This document shows positions 11,092 to 22,380 of a stretch of 64,000 nucleotides of DNA, one piece after another. Made by a program: the position numbers and the translations under genes. Numbering within the stretch: position 1 is the first letter of the stretch; every line of letters begins with the position of its first letter. The stretch lies in the NCBI GenBank assembly GCA_947259415.1, contig CAMYMI010000003.1:114461-178460 (forward strand). The letters run 5' to 3'. The DNA comes from an uncultured Ectothiorhodospiraceae bacterium (GTDB lineage Bacteria > Pseudomonadota > Gammaproteobacteria > UBA9214). The notes beneath the pieces were generated by a model, which worked only from the letters and a program-made list of their open reading frames with translations, did no database searches and had not been told where the DNA came from.

Positions 11092-12009
11092 TCAGCTCAC
11101 GTTCAACAGCCGGCGTGGCGCCACCCGGCCGTCATCGAGGATCTCACCGACGCCCAGAAATCGCTTGTCGCCCAGATAGAGCCGCACCCAGCCGGCGGTG
11201 GGGGCATGTGGAACCAGTACCGGCTGCCCCTGGCGCAGATAGAAGGCCGCATCGCCGCTGAGGCGCACCTCGGGCCACTGGGACAGGCCGCTCTCCATCG
11301 GCAGCAGCAGCGCATCCAGCGCCGCTTCACCGCCGTCGGCCAGCCGCTGTTCGAGGGTGGCGAGGGTCACCATGGCGGCGTCGTCGTAGGGACCGACACC
11401 CAGCCGGCGCAGGTCAGCGACATGGGCACCGCAGCCCAGCAGTTCGCCGATATCCTCCACCAGGGTTCGCACATAGGTGCCCTTGGAGCAACGTACGCTG
11501 ATTTCCACCCGGGGCGAATCGAATTCGAGCAGTTCGATTGAATGGATGGTAATGCGGCGCGGCTCGCGTTCCACCTCGAGCCCCTGGCGGGCCAGCTTGT
11601 AGAGGCGCTGTCCCTGATGCTTAACGGCCGAGTACATCGGGGGAATCTGCTCGATATCGCCGAGAAACCCCTGCATGGCCTTACGGAACCGCTTCTCGGT
11701 GACATCGACCGGACGCTGTTCCAGCACTTCGCCCTCGGCGTCGCCCGTGCTGGTGCGCTCCCCCAGCCTGCAGGCAACCCAGTAATGCTTGTCGGCATCA
11801 AGCAGGTATCCGGATACCTTGGTGGCCTCTCCGAGGCAGATCGGCAACAGGCCGCTGGCCAGCGGGTCCAGGCTGCCAGTATGGCCCGCCTTGCGGGCCC
11901 GGTACAGCTTCTTGACCTGCTGCAGGGCCGCATTTGAGGTAATGCCCGTGGGCTTGTCCAGTAGCAATATACCGTTCACGCGCCGTTGGTTACTGTGTCG
12001 TCGACCCAT
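11092..12009 (-). CDS. truB: tRNA pseudouridine-55 synthase
   Basis: This 305-residue enzyme makes the pseudouridine of the T-loop in all elongator tRNAs. The catalytic aspartate is D48 in [19 protein letters not shown] opens the fold, and a C-terminal PUA-like part (residues about 240-305) is present. It sits in the nusA-infB-rbfA-truB-rpsO cluster. Confidence 0.95.
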   Translation of the reverse strand: MGRRHSNQRRVNGILLLDKPTGITSNAALQQVKKLYRARKAGHTGSLDPLASGLLPICLGEATKVSGYLLDADKHYWVACRLGERTSTGDAEGEVLEQRPVDVTEKRFRKAMQGFLGDIEQIPPMYSAVKHQGQRLYKLARQGLEVEREPRRITIHSIELLEFDSPRVEISVRCSKGTYVRTLVEDIGELLGCGAHVADLRRLGVGPYDDAAMVTLATLEQRLADGGEAALDALLLPMESGLSQWPEVRLSGDAAFYLRQGQPVLVPHAPTAGWVRLYLGDKRFLGVGEILDDGRVAPRRLLNVS

Positions 12010-12047
12010 TGGTTGCTGATTACCCCGTTGCGGCAGCCCGGCCCGGT

Positions 12048-12422
12048 CTACTCTTTGTTGTCCTTGCTGGCGGACCCGGACAGGGCCGCGTCGATCAGTG
12101 CGTCCATGCGCGCACCCTCTTCGATCGACTGATCGAAATAAAAACGCAGTCGGGGGACCGCCCGGATACGCATCTGCCGGCCAAGCCTGCGGCGCAGAAA
12201 ACCGGCTGCGTTGTTCAACACCCTGAGCGACGCCGTCACCGCGGCCTCATCACCCAGTACGGAGACATACACCTTGGCATGTGCCAGGTCGCGCGACACC
12301 GTCACCGCGGAGATGCTAACCATGCCCAGCCGGGGATCCTTGATCTCCTCGTGTACCAGGCCCGCCAGCTCCCGCTGGATCTGTTCACCGACGCGTCGCG
12401 TCCTGGGAAATTCTCTGGGCAT
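12048..12422 (-). CDS. rbfA: Ribosome-binding factor A
   Basis: This 124-residue protein with a single KH-like domain starts [19 protein letters not shown] and carries the conserved [14 protein letters not shown] segment. RbfA helps mature the 5' end of 16S rRNA and 30S subunits, mainly in the cold. It lies between infB and truB in the conserved operon; a gap of about 100 bases to infB contains nothing recognisable. Confidence 0.95.
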   Translation of the reverse strand: MPREFPRTRRVGEQIQRELAGLVHEEIKDPRLGMVSISAVTVSRDLAHAKVYVSVLGDEAAVTASLRVLNNAAGFLRRRLGRQMRIRAVPRLRFYFDQSIEEGARMDALIDAALSGSASKDNKE

Positions 12423-12523
12423 AGGATAGGGGTGAACGGGGCGTCAGCAAGGCATGCCGGGACAGAACCGGGGCTGGTGTATACAGCTGCAGGACTATCC
12501 GTGGTAAATCGTGTGTGCCCGGC

Positions 12524-15079
12524 CTACAGCTGCCTGGCGACCTCGATCCGTTCGAAGACCTCGATCTGGTCACCGGCCTTGACGCTGTAATTCTTCACGC
12601 CGATACCGCATTCGGTGCCAGCCTTGACCTCGTTGACGTCGTCCTTGAAGCGGCGCAGCGATTCAAGCTCGCCTTCGTAGATGACCACATTGTCACGCAG
12701 GACCCTGATCGGTGCATTGCGGCGCACCACGCCTTCGATCACGATACAGCCGGCGATATCGCCCAGCTTGCGTGAACGGAATACCTCCTTGACCTCGGCA
12801 AGCCCGATGATTTCCTCTTTGACCTCGGGCGACAGCATGCCGCTGACCGCGTTTTTCACATTATCGATGGCATCGTAGATCACGCTGTAGTATTTGAGGT
12901 CAACCTCGTTTTCCTCAACCAGCCGCCTGGCCGAGGCATCGGCACGCACATTGAAACCAATGATGATGGCATTCGAGGCCACTGCCAGGTTGACGTCGGA
13001 CTCATTGATACCGCCGACACCACTGGACACCACCTTGACCTTCACTTCACTCTCTTCCGAGGCGATATTCGCCAGTGCATCACTCAGGGCCTCGGCACTG
13101 CCCTGCACATCGGCCTTGAGCACGATATTCAGGGCCGCTGCCCGGCCTTCGCCCACCTGCGAGAAAACGTCCTCCAGCCGTGCCTGCTGCTGCTTGGCCA
13201 GGCGCTGGTCACGCGACCTTTCCTGACGCAGCATGGCAAGCTCACGGGCCTTGCGTTCATCGGTTACCACAATCACCTCTTCACCGGCATTGGGCACCGC
13301 CGAGAGGCCCAGGACCAGGGCCGGCATCGACGGTCCGGCCTCTTCGATCTGCTTGCCGTTTTCGTCAAACATGGCACGCACCCGCCCGTATTCCTCACCG
13401 GTCAGAATCAGGTCGCCACGGTGGAGCACGCCATTCTGCACCAGGATGGTGGCTACCACGCCACGACCCTTGTCGAGACTCGATTCGACCACGATGCCGG
13501 TAGCTGGACAGTCCTTGACGGCTGTCAGTTCGAGAATCTCCGACTGCAGCAGCACGGCATCGAGGAGTGCGTCGATGCCCTCACCGGTCTTGGCCGAGAC
13601 CGCTACGAACATGGTGTCGCCACCCCACTCCTCCGGGATGACCTCGAGGGCGGCCAGCTCGTTCTTGACACGCTCCGGGTCGGCCTCCGGCTTGTCGATC
13701 TTGTTGACCGCCACCACCATCGGCACCCCGGCCGCCCTGGCATGCTGGACGGCCTCCTGGGTCTGTGGTTTCACGCCATCGTCTGCGGCTACCACCAGGA
13801 TCACGATGTCCGTGACCTGGGCACCACGTGCGCGCATGGCGGTAAAGGCCGCATGGCCCGGGGTGTCGAGGAAGCTGATCATCCCCTTGGGTGTGTCGAC
13901 ATGATAGGCACCGATATGCTGCGTGATGCCACCGGCCTCGCCTTCAGCCACCCGGGTGGTGCGAATATAGTCAAGTAACGAGGTCTTGCCGTGGTCGACA
14001 TGGCCCATGATGGTGACCACCGGGGGACGTTGCGTCCTTTCGCCGGAGATTTCCTTGGCATGCTGCTCGAGTTCCGCCTCCAGGGCATCAACCTGCAGCG
14101 GCTTGGCGATGTGGCCCATTTCCTCAACCACCAGGATCGCCGTGTCCTGGTCGAGCACCTGATTGATAGTGGCCATGGCACCCATATTCATCATCGCCTT
14201 TATCACCTCGGCCGCCTTCACGGACATCTTCTGGGCCAGCTCCGATACCACGATGCTCTCCGGCACCCCGACCTGGCGCACGACCGGTGCCGTGGGCCGC
14301 TCAAATCCATGCTCTCCGGTGGAGGTGATGGTGATCCGCCTGGCAGCTCTGGGCTTCTTCTTGCGCCGCCCGCTCTTTTCAGCGGCGACGTGCAGCTCCT
14401 GGCGGCCATAACGCGTATGTTTGCCGGTGTCATCCTTGCGTTTGGCCTTGCGTTCAGCCTCAGCCCGCTTCTTCTGGCGATCTTCTTCACGCGCCTGGGT
14501 CTCCGCCGCCAGTGACTGTTGCTTGGCAGCTTCCGCGGCCTTGAGTTGTTCCTCTTGCTCGGCCTTGATCCGGGATTCCTCCTCGGCACGCTTTTCTTCC
14601 TCGCGCCGGCGGGCCTCTTCCTTTTCCATGCGGATGGCATCCAGGCGAGCCTGTTCTTCCGCTTCAATGCGCGCCTTCTCGGCGGCCTCCAGTTCCAGAC
14701 GTTCCTTTTCCTCCGCGATCAGGTCGGCGCGTTTCACGTAGGTGCGTTTCTTGCGCACCTCGACGGTCACGATCTTTTTTTCGGCGCGTGCTCCGCGCAA
14801 TGGACCTCGGGCACCGGGGGCGCGGGCGGCAGGTACAGTGGTCTGCAGTTCACTCAGGGACTTGCGCTTCAGTGTGATCTTCTTGGGGGCTGCACTGGAG
14901 GCAGTGCCGCGCTTGCCGTGACTTTCCCTCAGGAAGTCGAGCAGCTGGGCCTTCTGGCTCTCGGAGATGGTGGCGTTTTCATCACTGATCTCCATGCCCG
15001 CCTCGCCCAGCTGGTCCAGCAGGCGCTCGGCAGGCACACCGACAACCTCGGCAAACTGCTTTACTGTGACATCTGTCAT
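12524..15079 (-). CDS. infB: Translation initiation factor IF-2
   Basis: The 851 residues comprise an N-terminal IF2_N domain (about 1-50), a long K/E/A/R-rich linker (about 100-250), a second IF2_N motif, the GTPase domain and C-terminal beta-barrel domains. GTPase motifs are GHVDHGKTS (about 358), DTPGH and [12 protein letters not shown]-2 brings fMet-tRNA to the 30S P site. I start at the ATG at 15079 ([19 protein letters not shown] ten bases upstream); a longer frame overlaps nusA. The coiled linker has the composition expected for this family. Confidence 0.96.
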   Translation of the reverse strand: MTDVTVKQFAEVVGVPAERLLDQLGEAGMEISDENATISESQKAQLLDFLRESHGKRGTASSAAPKKITLKRKSLSELQTTVPAARAPGARGPLRGARAEKKIVTVEVRKKRTYVKRADLIAEEKERLELEAAEKARIEAEEQARLDAIRMEKEEARRREEEKRAEEESRIKAEQEEQLKAAEAAKQQSLAAETQAREEDRQKKRAEAERKAKRKDDTGKHTRYGRQELHVAAEKSGRRKKKPRAARRITITSTGEHGFERPTAPVVRQVGVPESIVVSELAQKMSVKAAEVIKAMMNMGAMATINQVLDQDTAILVVEEMGHIAKPLQVDALEAELEQHAKEISGERTQRPPVVTIMGHVDHGKTSLLDYIRTTRVAEGEAGGITQHIGAYHVDTPKGMISFLDTPGHAAFTAMRARGAQVTDIVILVVAADDGVKPQTQEAVQHARAAGVPMVVAVNKIDKPEADPERVKNELAALEVIPEEWGGDTMFVAVSAKTGEGIDALLDAVLLQSEILELTAVKDCPATGIVVESSLDKGRGVVATILVQNGVLHRGDLILTGEEYGRVRAMFDENGKQIEEAGPSMPALVLGLSAVPNAGEEVIVVTDERKARELAMLRQERSRDQRLAKQQQARLEDVFSQVGEGRAAALNIVLKADVQGSAEALSDALANIASEESEVKVKVVSSGVGGINESDVNLAVASNAIIIGFNVRADASARRLVEENEVDLKYYSVIYDAIDNVKNAVSGMLSPEVKEEIIGLAEVKEVFRSRKLGDIAGCIVIEGVVRRNAPIRVLRDNVVIYEGELESLRRFKDDVNEVKAGTECGIGVKNYSVKAGDQIEVFERIEVARQL

Positions 15080-15095
15080 ACCCTGTCTGCTCCTG

Positions 15096-16661
15096 TCAGT
15101 CCTGTGCTTCTTCCGCAAACCACGGCGCCCTTGCCGTCATAATCAGGCTACCGGCACGTGTCTCGTCCATGCCATCGATCTCCATGAGTTCGTCGATGGA
15201 CTGTTCCGCCAGGTCCTCCATAGTGAGGATATCCTTGCTGGCCATCTGATAGGCCAGCTCACGGTCCATGCCTTCCATCTCCAGCAGATCCTGGGCCGGC
15301 TCCTTGTCACCAATCTTTTCCTCACTGATGATGGCCTGGGTCAGCAGTACATCGCGCGCCCGGCCACGCAACTCGTCGACGATTTCTTCCTCGAACTCCT
15401 CGATCTCCAGCAGTTCGCTTTTGGGGACATAGACGATCTCCTCGATGGTCGAAAAACCCTCCTGCACCAGAATGGCGGCAATCTCCTCGTCGACATCGAG
15501 CTGCTCCTTGAACAGGTTCTGCAACTCGCGGGCTTCCACCTCGCTCTTTTCCTCGGCCTGCGATTCATCCATGACATTGAGTTCCCAACCAGTCAGTTGG
15601 CTGGCCAGGCGCACATTCTGTCCACCGCGGCCGATCGCCTGGGAGAGCTGTTCCTCGTTCACCGCAATGTCCATGGCGTGGGTTTCCTCGTCGACCACGA
15701 TCGAGGTCACCTCGGCCGGCGACATCGCATTGATGACAAACTGCGCGGGGTTCTCGTCCCAGAGAATGATATCGACGCGTTCACCGGAAAGCTCTGTGGA
15801 AACCGTCTGAACCCGGGAGCCGCGCATGCCGACGCAGGCGCCCACCGGGTCGATGCGCGGATCATTGGTCTTGACGGCAATCTTGGCACGCAGTCCGGGG
15901 TCGCGGGCCGCGCCCAGGATATCGATCAGGCCCTGGCCGACCTCGGGCACTTCCAGCTTGAACAGCTCGATCAGGAACTGGGGGGCAACCCGGCTGACAA
16001 ACAGCTGCGGACCCCGCTGCTCGGAGCTGACCTCCCGCAGGTAGCCGCGCAGGCGGTCACCGGGACGCACGGCTTCGCGCGGGATCATTTCCTCACGCAG
16101 GATGATGGCCTCGGCATTACTGCCCAGATCGAGGTAGACATTGCCACGCTCGACGCGCTTGACGACGCCGGTGACCAGGTCGCCCACGCGGTCCTTGTAG
16201 GCCTCCACGACCTGCGCACGCTCGGCCTCGCGCACCTTCTGCACGATGACCTGCTTTGCCGTTTGGGCTCCGATTCGGCCGAAGTCGACGGATTCCATGG
16301 GCTCCTCGATAAAGTCACCGTGCTTCAGGGACGGGTCCTTCTGCTGCGCCTCCACCAGGGTGATCTGGCGATCCGGGTGCTCGTAGACCAGCGCCTCTTC
16401 ACCGGATTCCTCGGCATCCTCGGCATCCTCGACATTCTCGACATTCTCGGGCGCCTGTGTCTCATCGATGACCTGCCAGCGCCGGAAGGTCTCGTAGGCG
16501 CCGGTGCGCCGGTCGATGGCGACGCGCGCATCGATCTCCCCGCCATGCCGTTTACGGGTGGCGGTGGCCAAGGCAGCCTCGATTGCCTGGAAAATGATCT
16601 CCTTGTCGATACCCTTTTCATTGGATACCACATCCACCACCAGCAAGATCTCTTTATCCAT
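15096..16661 (-). CDS. nusA: Transcription elongation/termination factor NusA
   Basis: The 521 residues comprise an N-terminal RNA polymerase-binding domain (1-130), S1 (about 150-220), two KH domains ([34 protein letters not shown]) and two acidic C-terminal repeats, as in E. coli. Compared with E. coli (495) it has an extra acidic stretch at about residues 72-88 ([18 protein letters not shown]) that looks like expanded short repeats. NusA modulates pausing, termination and antitermination. It follows rimP by four bases. Confidence 0.96.
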   Translation of the reverse strand: MDKEILLVVDVVSNEKGIDKEIIFQAIEAALATATRKRHGGEIDARVAIDRRTGAYETFRRWQVIDETQAPENVENVEDAEDAEESGEEALVYEHPDRQITLVEAQQKDPSLKHGDFIEEPMESVDFGRIGAQTAKQVIVQKVREAERAQVVEAYKDRVGDLVTGVVKRVERGNVYLDLGSNAEAIILREEMIPREAVRPGDRLRGYLREVSSEQRGPQLFVSRVAPQFLIELFKLEVPEVGQGLIDILGAARDPGLRAKIAVKTNDPRIDPVGACVGMRGSRVQTVSTELSGERVDIILWDENPAQFVINAMSPAEVTSIVVDEETHAMDIAVNEEQLSQAIGRGGQNVRLASQLTGWELNVMDESQAEEKSEVEARELQNLFKEQLDVDEEIAAILVQEGFSTIEEIVYVPKSELLEIEEFEEEIVDELRGRARDVLLTQAIISEEKIGDKEPAQDLLEMEGMDRELAYQMASKDILTMEDLAEQSIDELMEIDGMDETRAGSLIMTARAPWFAEEAQD

Positions 16662-16664
16662 TCC

Positions 16665-17066
16665 TTAAAACCTCTCCTGCTCGATAACAACATTTCCGTC
16701 TTCAATCCCCCGCAGCCGACCCTTGTACCTGCGGCGCCCCTCCAGTGGATAGCCAAGGCGCAGCTTGATCAGGCTGCCGGTAAAGCGCTCATAGTCGCCC
16801 GGCTTGAACAACAGGCGGTCAAGGCCCGGCGAGGACACCTCCAGGGTGTAGTTCCCCGGGATCGGGTCCTCCACGTCCAGCAGGCCGCTGACCTGGTAAC
16901 TGACAGTCTGGCAGTCATCCACCGTGATGCCCTGCGCGTTGTCGATATAGACACGCAACAGGCCACCGCCAGGGCCGCCGCCATGGTATTCCACGCCGAC
17001 AAGTTCATATCCAAGCGCCTGTACCGCCGGTTCCAGCAACTCGCCAATATGTAACGGATCCTGCAT
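16665..17066 (-). CDS. rimP: Ribosome maturation factor RimP
   Basis: This protein of 133 residues, slightly shorter than E. coli RimP (150), has the conserved TLEVSSPGLDRLL region and a C-terminal SH3-like barrel. It is needed for 30S maturation. The start at 17066 has GGAG eight bases upstream; the longer open frame runs back through the initiator tRNA gene and is not coding. It is the first protein gene of the rimP-nusA-infB operon. Confidence 0.93.
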   Translation of the reverse strand: MQDPLHIGELLEPAVQALGYELVGVEYHGGGPGGGLLRVYIDNAQGITVDDCQTVSYQVSGLLDVEDPIPGNYTLEVSSPGLDRLLFKPGDYERFTGSLIKLRLGYPLEGRRRYKGRLRGIEDGNVVIEQERF

Positions 17067-17084
17067 AACCCCGTCTCCGGAAAC

Positions 17085-17105
17085 AAAAAATGGGCCAAAG
17101 GCCCA
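17085..17105 (-). terminator. Intrinsic terminator/attenuator in the rimP leader
   Basis: On the minus strand TGGGCC-TTT-GGCCCA is a perfect hairpin followed by six T residues. It lies between the tRNA gene and the rimP start, 19 bases before the ATG. In E. coli the metY-rimP leader also has terminators through which NusA controls its own operon. Confidence 0.7.
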
Positions 17106-17196
17106 CTCCATGAACTCCGAATTATTATCGTGACGAGTATAGCAAAATGCCCTGCCTCGCCCAAGTATCACACCTGCGGATATCCTTATCCCGGTT

Positions 17197-17220
17197 ACAA
17201 AAAAACCCCGAATACGGGGT
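17197..17220 (-). terminator. Intrinsic terminator after initiator tRNA
   Basis: On the minus strand ACCCCG-TATT-CGGGGT is followed by a run of T residues, 12 bases beyond the tRNA CCA end. It is the first of two hairpins between the tRNA gene and rimP. Confidence 0.8.
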
Positions 17221-17231
17221 CTTATTGAAGT

Positions 17232-17308
17232 TGGTAGCGGGGGCAGGATTTGAACCTGCGACCTTCGGGTTATGAGCCCGACGAGCTGCCAGACTGCTCC
17301 ACCCCGCA
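17232..17308 (-). tRNA. Initiator tRNA-fMet (CAT)
   Basis: A 77-base cloverleaf with encoded CCA. The anticodon loop is CTCATAA, on a stem with three stacked G-C pairs (GGG/CCC), which marks initiator tRNA. The T arm is GCAGG-TTCAAAT-CCTGC. The acceptor stem pairs 2-71 to 7-66, while positions 1 and 72 are both T, so they do not form a Watson-Crick pair; an unpaired 1-72 is the feature needed for formylation. In E. coli the mismatch is C-A. The gene heads the rimP operon, like E. coli metY. Confidence 0.93.
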
Positions 17309-17409
17309 TCAACGGCCGGGAAGTGTCAAGCCTTTGGCCTCAGCGGGCAACACCCGCCGCCTCCGGGCTGGCCGCGACGGCTAGCCGGTGTACCGGTGGG
17401 AAGCAGCTG

Positions 17410-18849
17410 TCAGGCCACCAGGACGGCGGCACACACGGCCAGCAGCGCACCCGGGAATACCCCGAGTCCAAGGACAGCCAGGCTGTTGAGGCTCATCACG
17501 ATCTGCAGGTCGGTACTGACGTGCAGGGGTTCCTCGGTCTCCGGCTCGTCGAAGTACATCAGCTTGACCACGCGGATGTAATAAAAGGCACCGATGATGG
17601 AGAAGAACACCGCCACCACGGCCAGCCATACCATGTCCACGTGGATAATCGCCTGCAGCACGGACAGCTTGGCATAGAAACCGACGGTGGGCGGCACCCC
17701 CGCCATGGAGAACATCAGAATCAGCATCATCAGGGCAAACCACGGGCTGCGCTCGTTGAGGCCCTTGAAATCGTCCAGCTGATCGGCCTCGAATCCGCTG
17801 CGGCTGAGCAGGATGATCATGCCGAAACCGCCGGTCGCCGTCAGCGCATAGGTGATGGCATAGAACATGGCGGCGGAATAACCCTCGGCATTAGCGGCGA
17901 TCAGGCCCAGGATCAGGAAGCCGACATGCGAGATAGTCGAATAGGCCAGCATGCGCTTGATATTGGTCTGGGCAATGGCGATAACATTACCGATGGCGAG
18001 CGAGAGCACCGCAAGTATAGTCAGCATGTCCTGCCAGTCGGCGGCCAGCCCGCCCAGGGTCTGTTCCAGCAGGCGCAGGGCCATTGCAAAGGCGGCAATC
18101 TTGGGTGCGCTGCCGATGAACAGTGTGACCGGTGTGGGTGCACCGTGGTAAACATCGGGAACCCACATATGGAAAGGAACGGCGCCGAACTTGAAAGCCA
18201 GTCCGACCACAATGAAACACAGGGCGAAGATATGGATCATCCCCATTTCGTCACTGGCAGACAGTGCGGCAGTGATCTCGGCGATATCGAGGCTGCCGGT
18301 CGCACCATAGAGCATGGAGATGCCGTAGAGCAGCATGCCCGAGGCCAGTGCGCCCAGGACGAAGTATTTCATCGCGGCCTCGGAGGCTTGCGCCGAGTCG
18401 CGATTGAAGGCCACCAGGGCATAAAGTGACAGTGACAACAGTTCCAGGCCGAGGTAAATGGTCAGCAGATTATGCGCGGAGACCAGCACCATCATGCCCA
18501 GCACGGCAAACAGACCGAGCACGTAGTATTCGCCGCGGAAGATCCCGCGCGTCACCAGGTAGGCGCGTGAATACATGAACACCCCGAAGGTGATCAGGAA
18601 GATACTGGTCTTCAGCAGGGCCGCCATGGGGTCGCTGACGAAGGTCCCGTTCAACACCACGGCAGTCTCGTTGTCGAGCATGTTCCAGCTGATAAGGGCC
18701 GCGGCCAGCAGTGTTGCCAGCGACAGGACGTAACTGATGATGCGGCGTTCATCACTGACAAAGACGTCGATGATCAGGATGATGCATGCCATGGTGAGCA
18801 CGAAGATCTCGGTCGACAGGGGTGCAAACTCGGATAACGCGATATTCAT
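17410..18849 (-). CDS. nuoN: NADH-quinone oxidoreductase subunit N
   Basis: This 479-residue antiporter-like membrane subunit of complex I has about 14 hydrophobic segments. Key charged positions are visible in the lysine-bearing helices ([22 protein letters not shown] split around residues 230-250, and [15 protein letters not shown]). It is thought to move one proton across the inner membrane per NADH. Last gene of the nuo operon, 12 bases after nuoM. Confidence 0.95.
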   Translation of the reverse strand: MNIALSEFAPLSTEIFVLTMACIILIIDVFVSDERRIISYVLSLATLLAAALISWNMLDNETAVVLNGTFVSDPMAALLKTSIFLITFGVFMYSRAYLVTRGIFRGEYYVLGLFAVLGMMVLVSAHNLLTIYLGLELLSLSLYALVAFNRDSAQASEAAMKYFVLGALASGMLLYGISMLYGATGSLDIAEITAALSASDEMGMIHIFALCFIVVGLAFKFGAVPFHMWVPDVYHGAPTPVTLFIGSAPKIAAFAMALRLLEQTLGGLAADWQDMLTILAVLSLAIGNVIAIAQTNIKRMLAYSTISHVGFLILGLIAANAEGYSAAMFYAITYALTATGGFGMIILLSRSGFEADQLDDFKGLNERSPWFALMMLILMFSMAGVPPTVGFYAKLSVLQAIIHVDMVWLAVVAVFFSIIGAFYYIRVVKLMYFDEPETEEPLHVSTDLQIVMSLNSLAVLGLGVFPGALLAVCAAVLVA

Positions 18850-18861
18850 GTGACTTGCCTG

Positions 18862-20412
18862 TTAGTTTCCATTACCGAGCAGGGCCATCCCTGCCTCATG
18901 CGGCAGCTTGGATACCGAGACGTGGGCCAGCAGGTTGTCCACGCTGGCGTGCATGACCTCGACCAGCGGCGCGGGCCACAGCCCGAACAACAGCACCACG
19001 AACGCCAGGCTCGCCAGGACCACGAACTCGCGCCTGTTGATATCCTCGAGCTGGCGCACGCCGTCGTTGGCGATCTCGCCGAAGATGACCCGCTTGACCA
19101 GCCACAGGCTGTAGGCCGCACCCAGTATCATGATCGTTGCGGCCAGCGCGGCAAACCAGAAATTCGCCTTGAAGCTGGCGATGATCACCATAAACTCGCC
19201 GACGAAGCCGGAGGTGCCCGGCAGGCCGGAATTGGCCAGGGCGAACAACACCATGAAGGCGGCAAATACCGGCATGGTGTTGACCACCCCGCCATAATCG
19301 CTGATCTGACGGCTGTGCAGCCGGTCGTAGAGCACCCCGACGCAGAGGAACAGCGCCCCGGAGATGAATCCGTGCGAAATCATCTGCACCATGCCACCTT
19401 CCATGCCGAGGGCCGCACCCCCGGTGGAGCCGGTGTTGTCCAGCAAGGTGAATACCAGAAAGATGCCGAGGGTGACGAAGCCCATGTGGGCAATCGACGA
19501 ATAGGCAATCAGCTTCTTCATGTCCTCCTGCACCAGTGCGACGAAGCCGATGTAGACCACGGCGACCAGTGACATCAGGATGATCAGCCAGTCCAGCGCG
19601 TGGCTGGCATCCGGCGTGATCGGCAGGCTGAAACGCAGGAAGCCGTAGCCACCGATCTTCAGCATGATCGCTGCCAGGATCACAGATCCGCCGGTCGGGG
19701 CCTCCACGTGTGCATCCGGCAGCCAGGTATGCACCGGCCACATCGGTACCTTGACGGCAAACGCCATGAGAAAGGCCAGAAAGATCAGGATCTGCTCGGT
19801 CATGCCCAGCGGCAGGCGGTGAAAGTCGAGTATGCCGAAGGCGCCCGACTGCAGGTGCATGTAGATCAGCGCCACCAGCATTAACACTGAACCGAGGAAG
19901 GTGTACAGGAAGAACTTGATGGTGGCATAGACCCGCCGCGGCCCACCCCAGATGCCGATGATCAGGAACATCGGCACCAGCATGGCCTCCCAGAACACGT
20001 AGAACAGCACGGCATCAAGGGACGCGAACACCCCGTTCATCAGGCCCTCCATGATCAGGAACGCCGCCATGTACTGGCCGATCTTGTTCTTGATCACCTC
20101 CCAGCCGGCCAGCACCACCAGTACGGTGGTAAACGTGGTCAGGATGATCAGCGGCATGGAAATGCCGTCCACGCCGAGGTGATAGTTCACGCTGAAGGCT
20201 TCGATCCACGGCGCCAGCTCCTGGAACTGCATAGCGGCGGTGCTGATATCGAAGTGGGTATACAGCAACATACTCAGCAGGAAGGTCGCGAGTGCGACGA
20301 CCAGCGCGGTCGGGCGGATATCCGGGAAACCCAGGGCCTCCATCACCAGCAGGATGGCACCACCAAGTATCGGCAGCCAGACCAGCACACTGAGCAAGGG
20401 AAAATCAATCAT
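18862..20412 (-). CDS. nuoM: NADH-quinone oxidoreductase subunit M
   Basis: This 516-residue antiporter-like subunit has about 14 membrane helices. The conserved FAVKVPMWPVHTWLPDAH and DMKKLIAYSSIAHMG motifs carry the lysine/histidine chain used for proton transfer, and an early glutamate-bearing helix (LYVFWEAMLVPMF-like) is present. It overlaps nuoL by four bases (ATGA), which shows translational coupling. Confidence 0.95.
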   Translation of the reverse strand: MIDFPLLSVLVWLPILGGAILLVMEALGFPDIRPTALVVALATFLLSMLLYTHFDISTAAMQFQELAPWIEAFSVNYHLGVDGISMPLIILTTFTTVLVVLAGWEVIKNKIGQYMAAFLIMEGLMNGVFASLDAVLFYVFWEAMLVPMFLIIGIWGGPRRVYATIKFFLYTFLGSVLMLVALIYMHLQSGAFGILDFHRLPLGMTEQILIFLAFLMAFAVKVPMWPVHTWLPDAHVEAPTGGSVILAAIMLKIGGYGFLRFSLPITPDASHALDWLIILMSLVAVVYIGFVALVQEDMKKLIAYSSIAHMGFVTLGIFLVFTLLDNTGSTGGAALGMEGGMVQMISHGFISGALFLCVGVLYDRLHSRQISDYGGVVNTMPVFAAFMVLFALANSGLPGTSGFVGEFMVIIASFKANFWFAALAATIMILGAAYSLWLVKRVIFGEIANDGVRQLEDINRREFVVLASLAFVVLLFGLWPAPLVEVMHASVDNLLAHVSVSKLPHEAGMALLGNGN

Positions 20413-22376
20413 GCGCCGACCCTCTGTGCGATGAAGACGAACCAGAACAGCAGCAACAGCAGGCCGATAATCATGCTGAAGGCATAGTGATAGAGATAAC
20501 CGGACTGCACCTGGCGCACCACGCTGGCGACCCAGCCGACCACGCGCGCACTGCCGTTGACGATCAGGCCATCGATGATCAATGCATCACCAACCCGCCA
20601 CAGCAGGCGGCCGACATTACGTGCACCGCCGGCAAATACGGCCTCGTTGAAATCGTCCGCGTAGTACTTGTTGACCAGCAACGTGTAGAGGCCCCGGAAG
20701 CGTTGCGCGATGTTGTCGGCGATGGCCGGGTTCTTCATATAGATGTACCAGGCCGTCGCTACGCCGGCCCCGGCCAGGTAGACCGCCGGTCCCGCCAGGG
20801 CATGCAGCACGAAGCTCAGCGGCCCGTGGTAGTGCTCGCCGATCACGCCCAGCACGTCATGGCCCGGGGCGACGTGCAACACACCGTTGAACCAGTCACC
20901 GAACACCACCGGGTCGATCAGGTAACCGGAAAGCACCGACGGGATGGCCAGGAGGATCAGCGGCACGGTCACCACCCAGGGTGTTTCACGCAGGTGCTCG
21001 CGGGTGTGCTCGTCCATGCGCGGCTTGCCGTGAAATACCAGGAAATACATTCGGAAGCTGTAAAGTGCCGTAATGAACACACCGATCAGCACCGCCCAGT
21101 AGGCAATGCCGGCACCCGCCAGGTGCGAGTGGTGCACTGCCTCGATGATGGTGTCCTTGGAATAAAAGCCGGAGAAGAACGGCGTGCCAATCAGTGCCAG
21201 TGAGCCGATCAGCGAAGTGAACCAGGTAATCGGCATGTACTTGCGCAGGCCGCCCATATTACGGATGTCCTGATCATGGTGCATGGCGATGATTACCGAA
21301 CCGGCAGCCAGGAACAGCAGCGCCTTGAAGAAGGCATGGGTCATCAGGTGGAAGATACCGGCGGCATAGGCCGAGGCCCCGAGTGCAACGGTCATGTAAC
21401 CCAGTTGCGACAAGGTGGAATAGGCGATGACCCGCTTGATGTCATTCTGCACCACGCCGAGCAGGCCCATGAACAGGGCGGTGATGGCGCCGATGACGAG
21501 CACGAAGGACAGCGCGGTCTCGGACAGCTCGAACAGCGGCGACATGCGCGCCACCATGAAAATACCCGCGGTCACCATGGTTGCTGCATGGATGAGTGCG
21601 GAGATCGGGGTCGGGCCTTCCATCGAGTCGGGTAGCCACACGTGCAGCGGCACCTGCGCCGACTTGCCCATCGCGCCAATGAACAGGAAGATGCAGATCA
21701 CCGTCAGCAGTGACCATTCGACTCCGGAGAAGATTTCGAATGAGGCGCTCTCCATGGCCGGCGCCGCGGCAAACACGGTGGCATAGTCCATGCTGTTGAA
21801 GGCCATATAGATCGCCCCGATCCCCAGCAGAAAGCCAAAGTCCCCGACCCGGTTCACCAGGAATGCCTTGAGGTTGGCATAGATCGCCGTCGGTCTTTTG
21901 TACCAGAACCCGATCAGCAGGTAGGACACCAGGCCCACCGCCTCCCAGCCGAAGAACAGCTGCAGGAAGTTGTTGGACATCACCAGCATCAGCATGGAGA
22001 AGGTGAACAGGGCGATATAACTGAAGAAGCGCTGGTAACCCGGATCGTCGTGCATATAGCCGATGGTGTAGATGTGTACCATCAGGGAAACGAAGCTCAC
22101 CACGGTGATCATCAGCGCGGTGAGGTTGTCGATCAGGAAGCCGATCTCGAAACGCACGCCATCGGACACCATCCAGGTATAGACGCTGGCGTTGTAGGGG
22201 TCCGCTCCGTCGACGGCGAACTGCTTGAGCACGACGAGTGACAGCACGAAGGACACGGCCACACCGAGGATGGTCACGGTATGCGCACCGGCGCGTCCGA
22301 TCTGCTTGCCGAACAAGCCGGCGACGATGGCGCCGAACAGCGGGGCTAGCGGGATCGCAAGATAAACATTTTCCAT
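20409..22376 (-). CDS. nuoL: NADH-quinone oxidoreductase subunit L
   Basis: This is the longest antiporter-like subunit here, 655 residues. It has the 14-helix core (GWEAVGLVSYLLIGFWY; GKSAQVPLHVWLPDSMEGPTP; NDIKRVIAYSTLSQLGYM) and the extra C-terminal extension that forms the lateral helix along complex I. It is the distal proton pump. It is followed by nuoM with a four-base overlap. Confidence 0.96.
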   Translation of the reverse strand: MENVYLAIPLAPLFGAIVAGLFGKQIGRAGAHTVTILGVAVSFVLSLVVLKQFAVDGADPYNASVYTWMVSDGVRFEIGFLIDNLTALMITVVSFVSLMVHIYTIGYMHDDPGYQRFFSYIALFTFSMLMLVMSNNFLQLFFGWEAVGLVSYLLIGFWYKRPTAIYANLKAFLVNRVGDFGFLLGIGAIYMAFNSMDYATVFAAAPAMESASFEIFSGVEWSLLTVICIFLFIGAMGKSAQVPLHVWLPDSMEGPTPISALIHAATMVTAGIFMVARMSPLFELSETALSFVLVIGAITALFMGLLGVVQNDIKRVIAYSTLSQLGYMTVALGASAYAAGIFHLMTHAFFKALLFLAAGSVIIAMHHDQDIRNMGGLRKYMPITWFTSLIGSLALIGTPFFSGFYSKDTIIEAVHHSHLAGAGIAYWAVLIGVFITALYSFRMYFLVFHGKPRMDEHTREHLRETPWVVTVPLILLAIPSVLSGYLIDPVVFGDWFNGVLHVAPGHDVLGVIGEHYHGPLSFVLHALAGPAVYLAGAGVATAWYIYMKNPAIADNIAQRFRGLYTLLVNKYYADDFNEAVFAGGARNVGRLLWRVGDALIIDGLIVNGSARVVGWVASVVRQVQSGYLYHYAFSMIIGLLLLLFWFVFIAQRVGA

Positions 22377-22380
22377 GTCA

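Noticed and set aside
14967..17054. 695-residue open frame on the plus strand over infB, nusA and rimP
   Set aside because: It is antisense to three intact conserved genes, has the His/Leu/Gln-rich composition of a shadow frame and matches nothing known.
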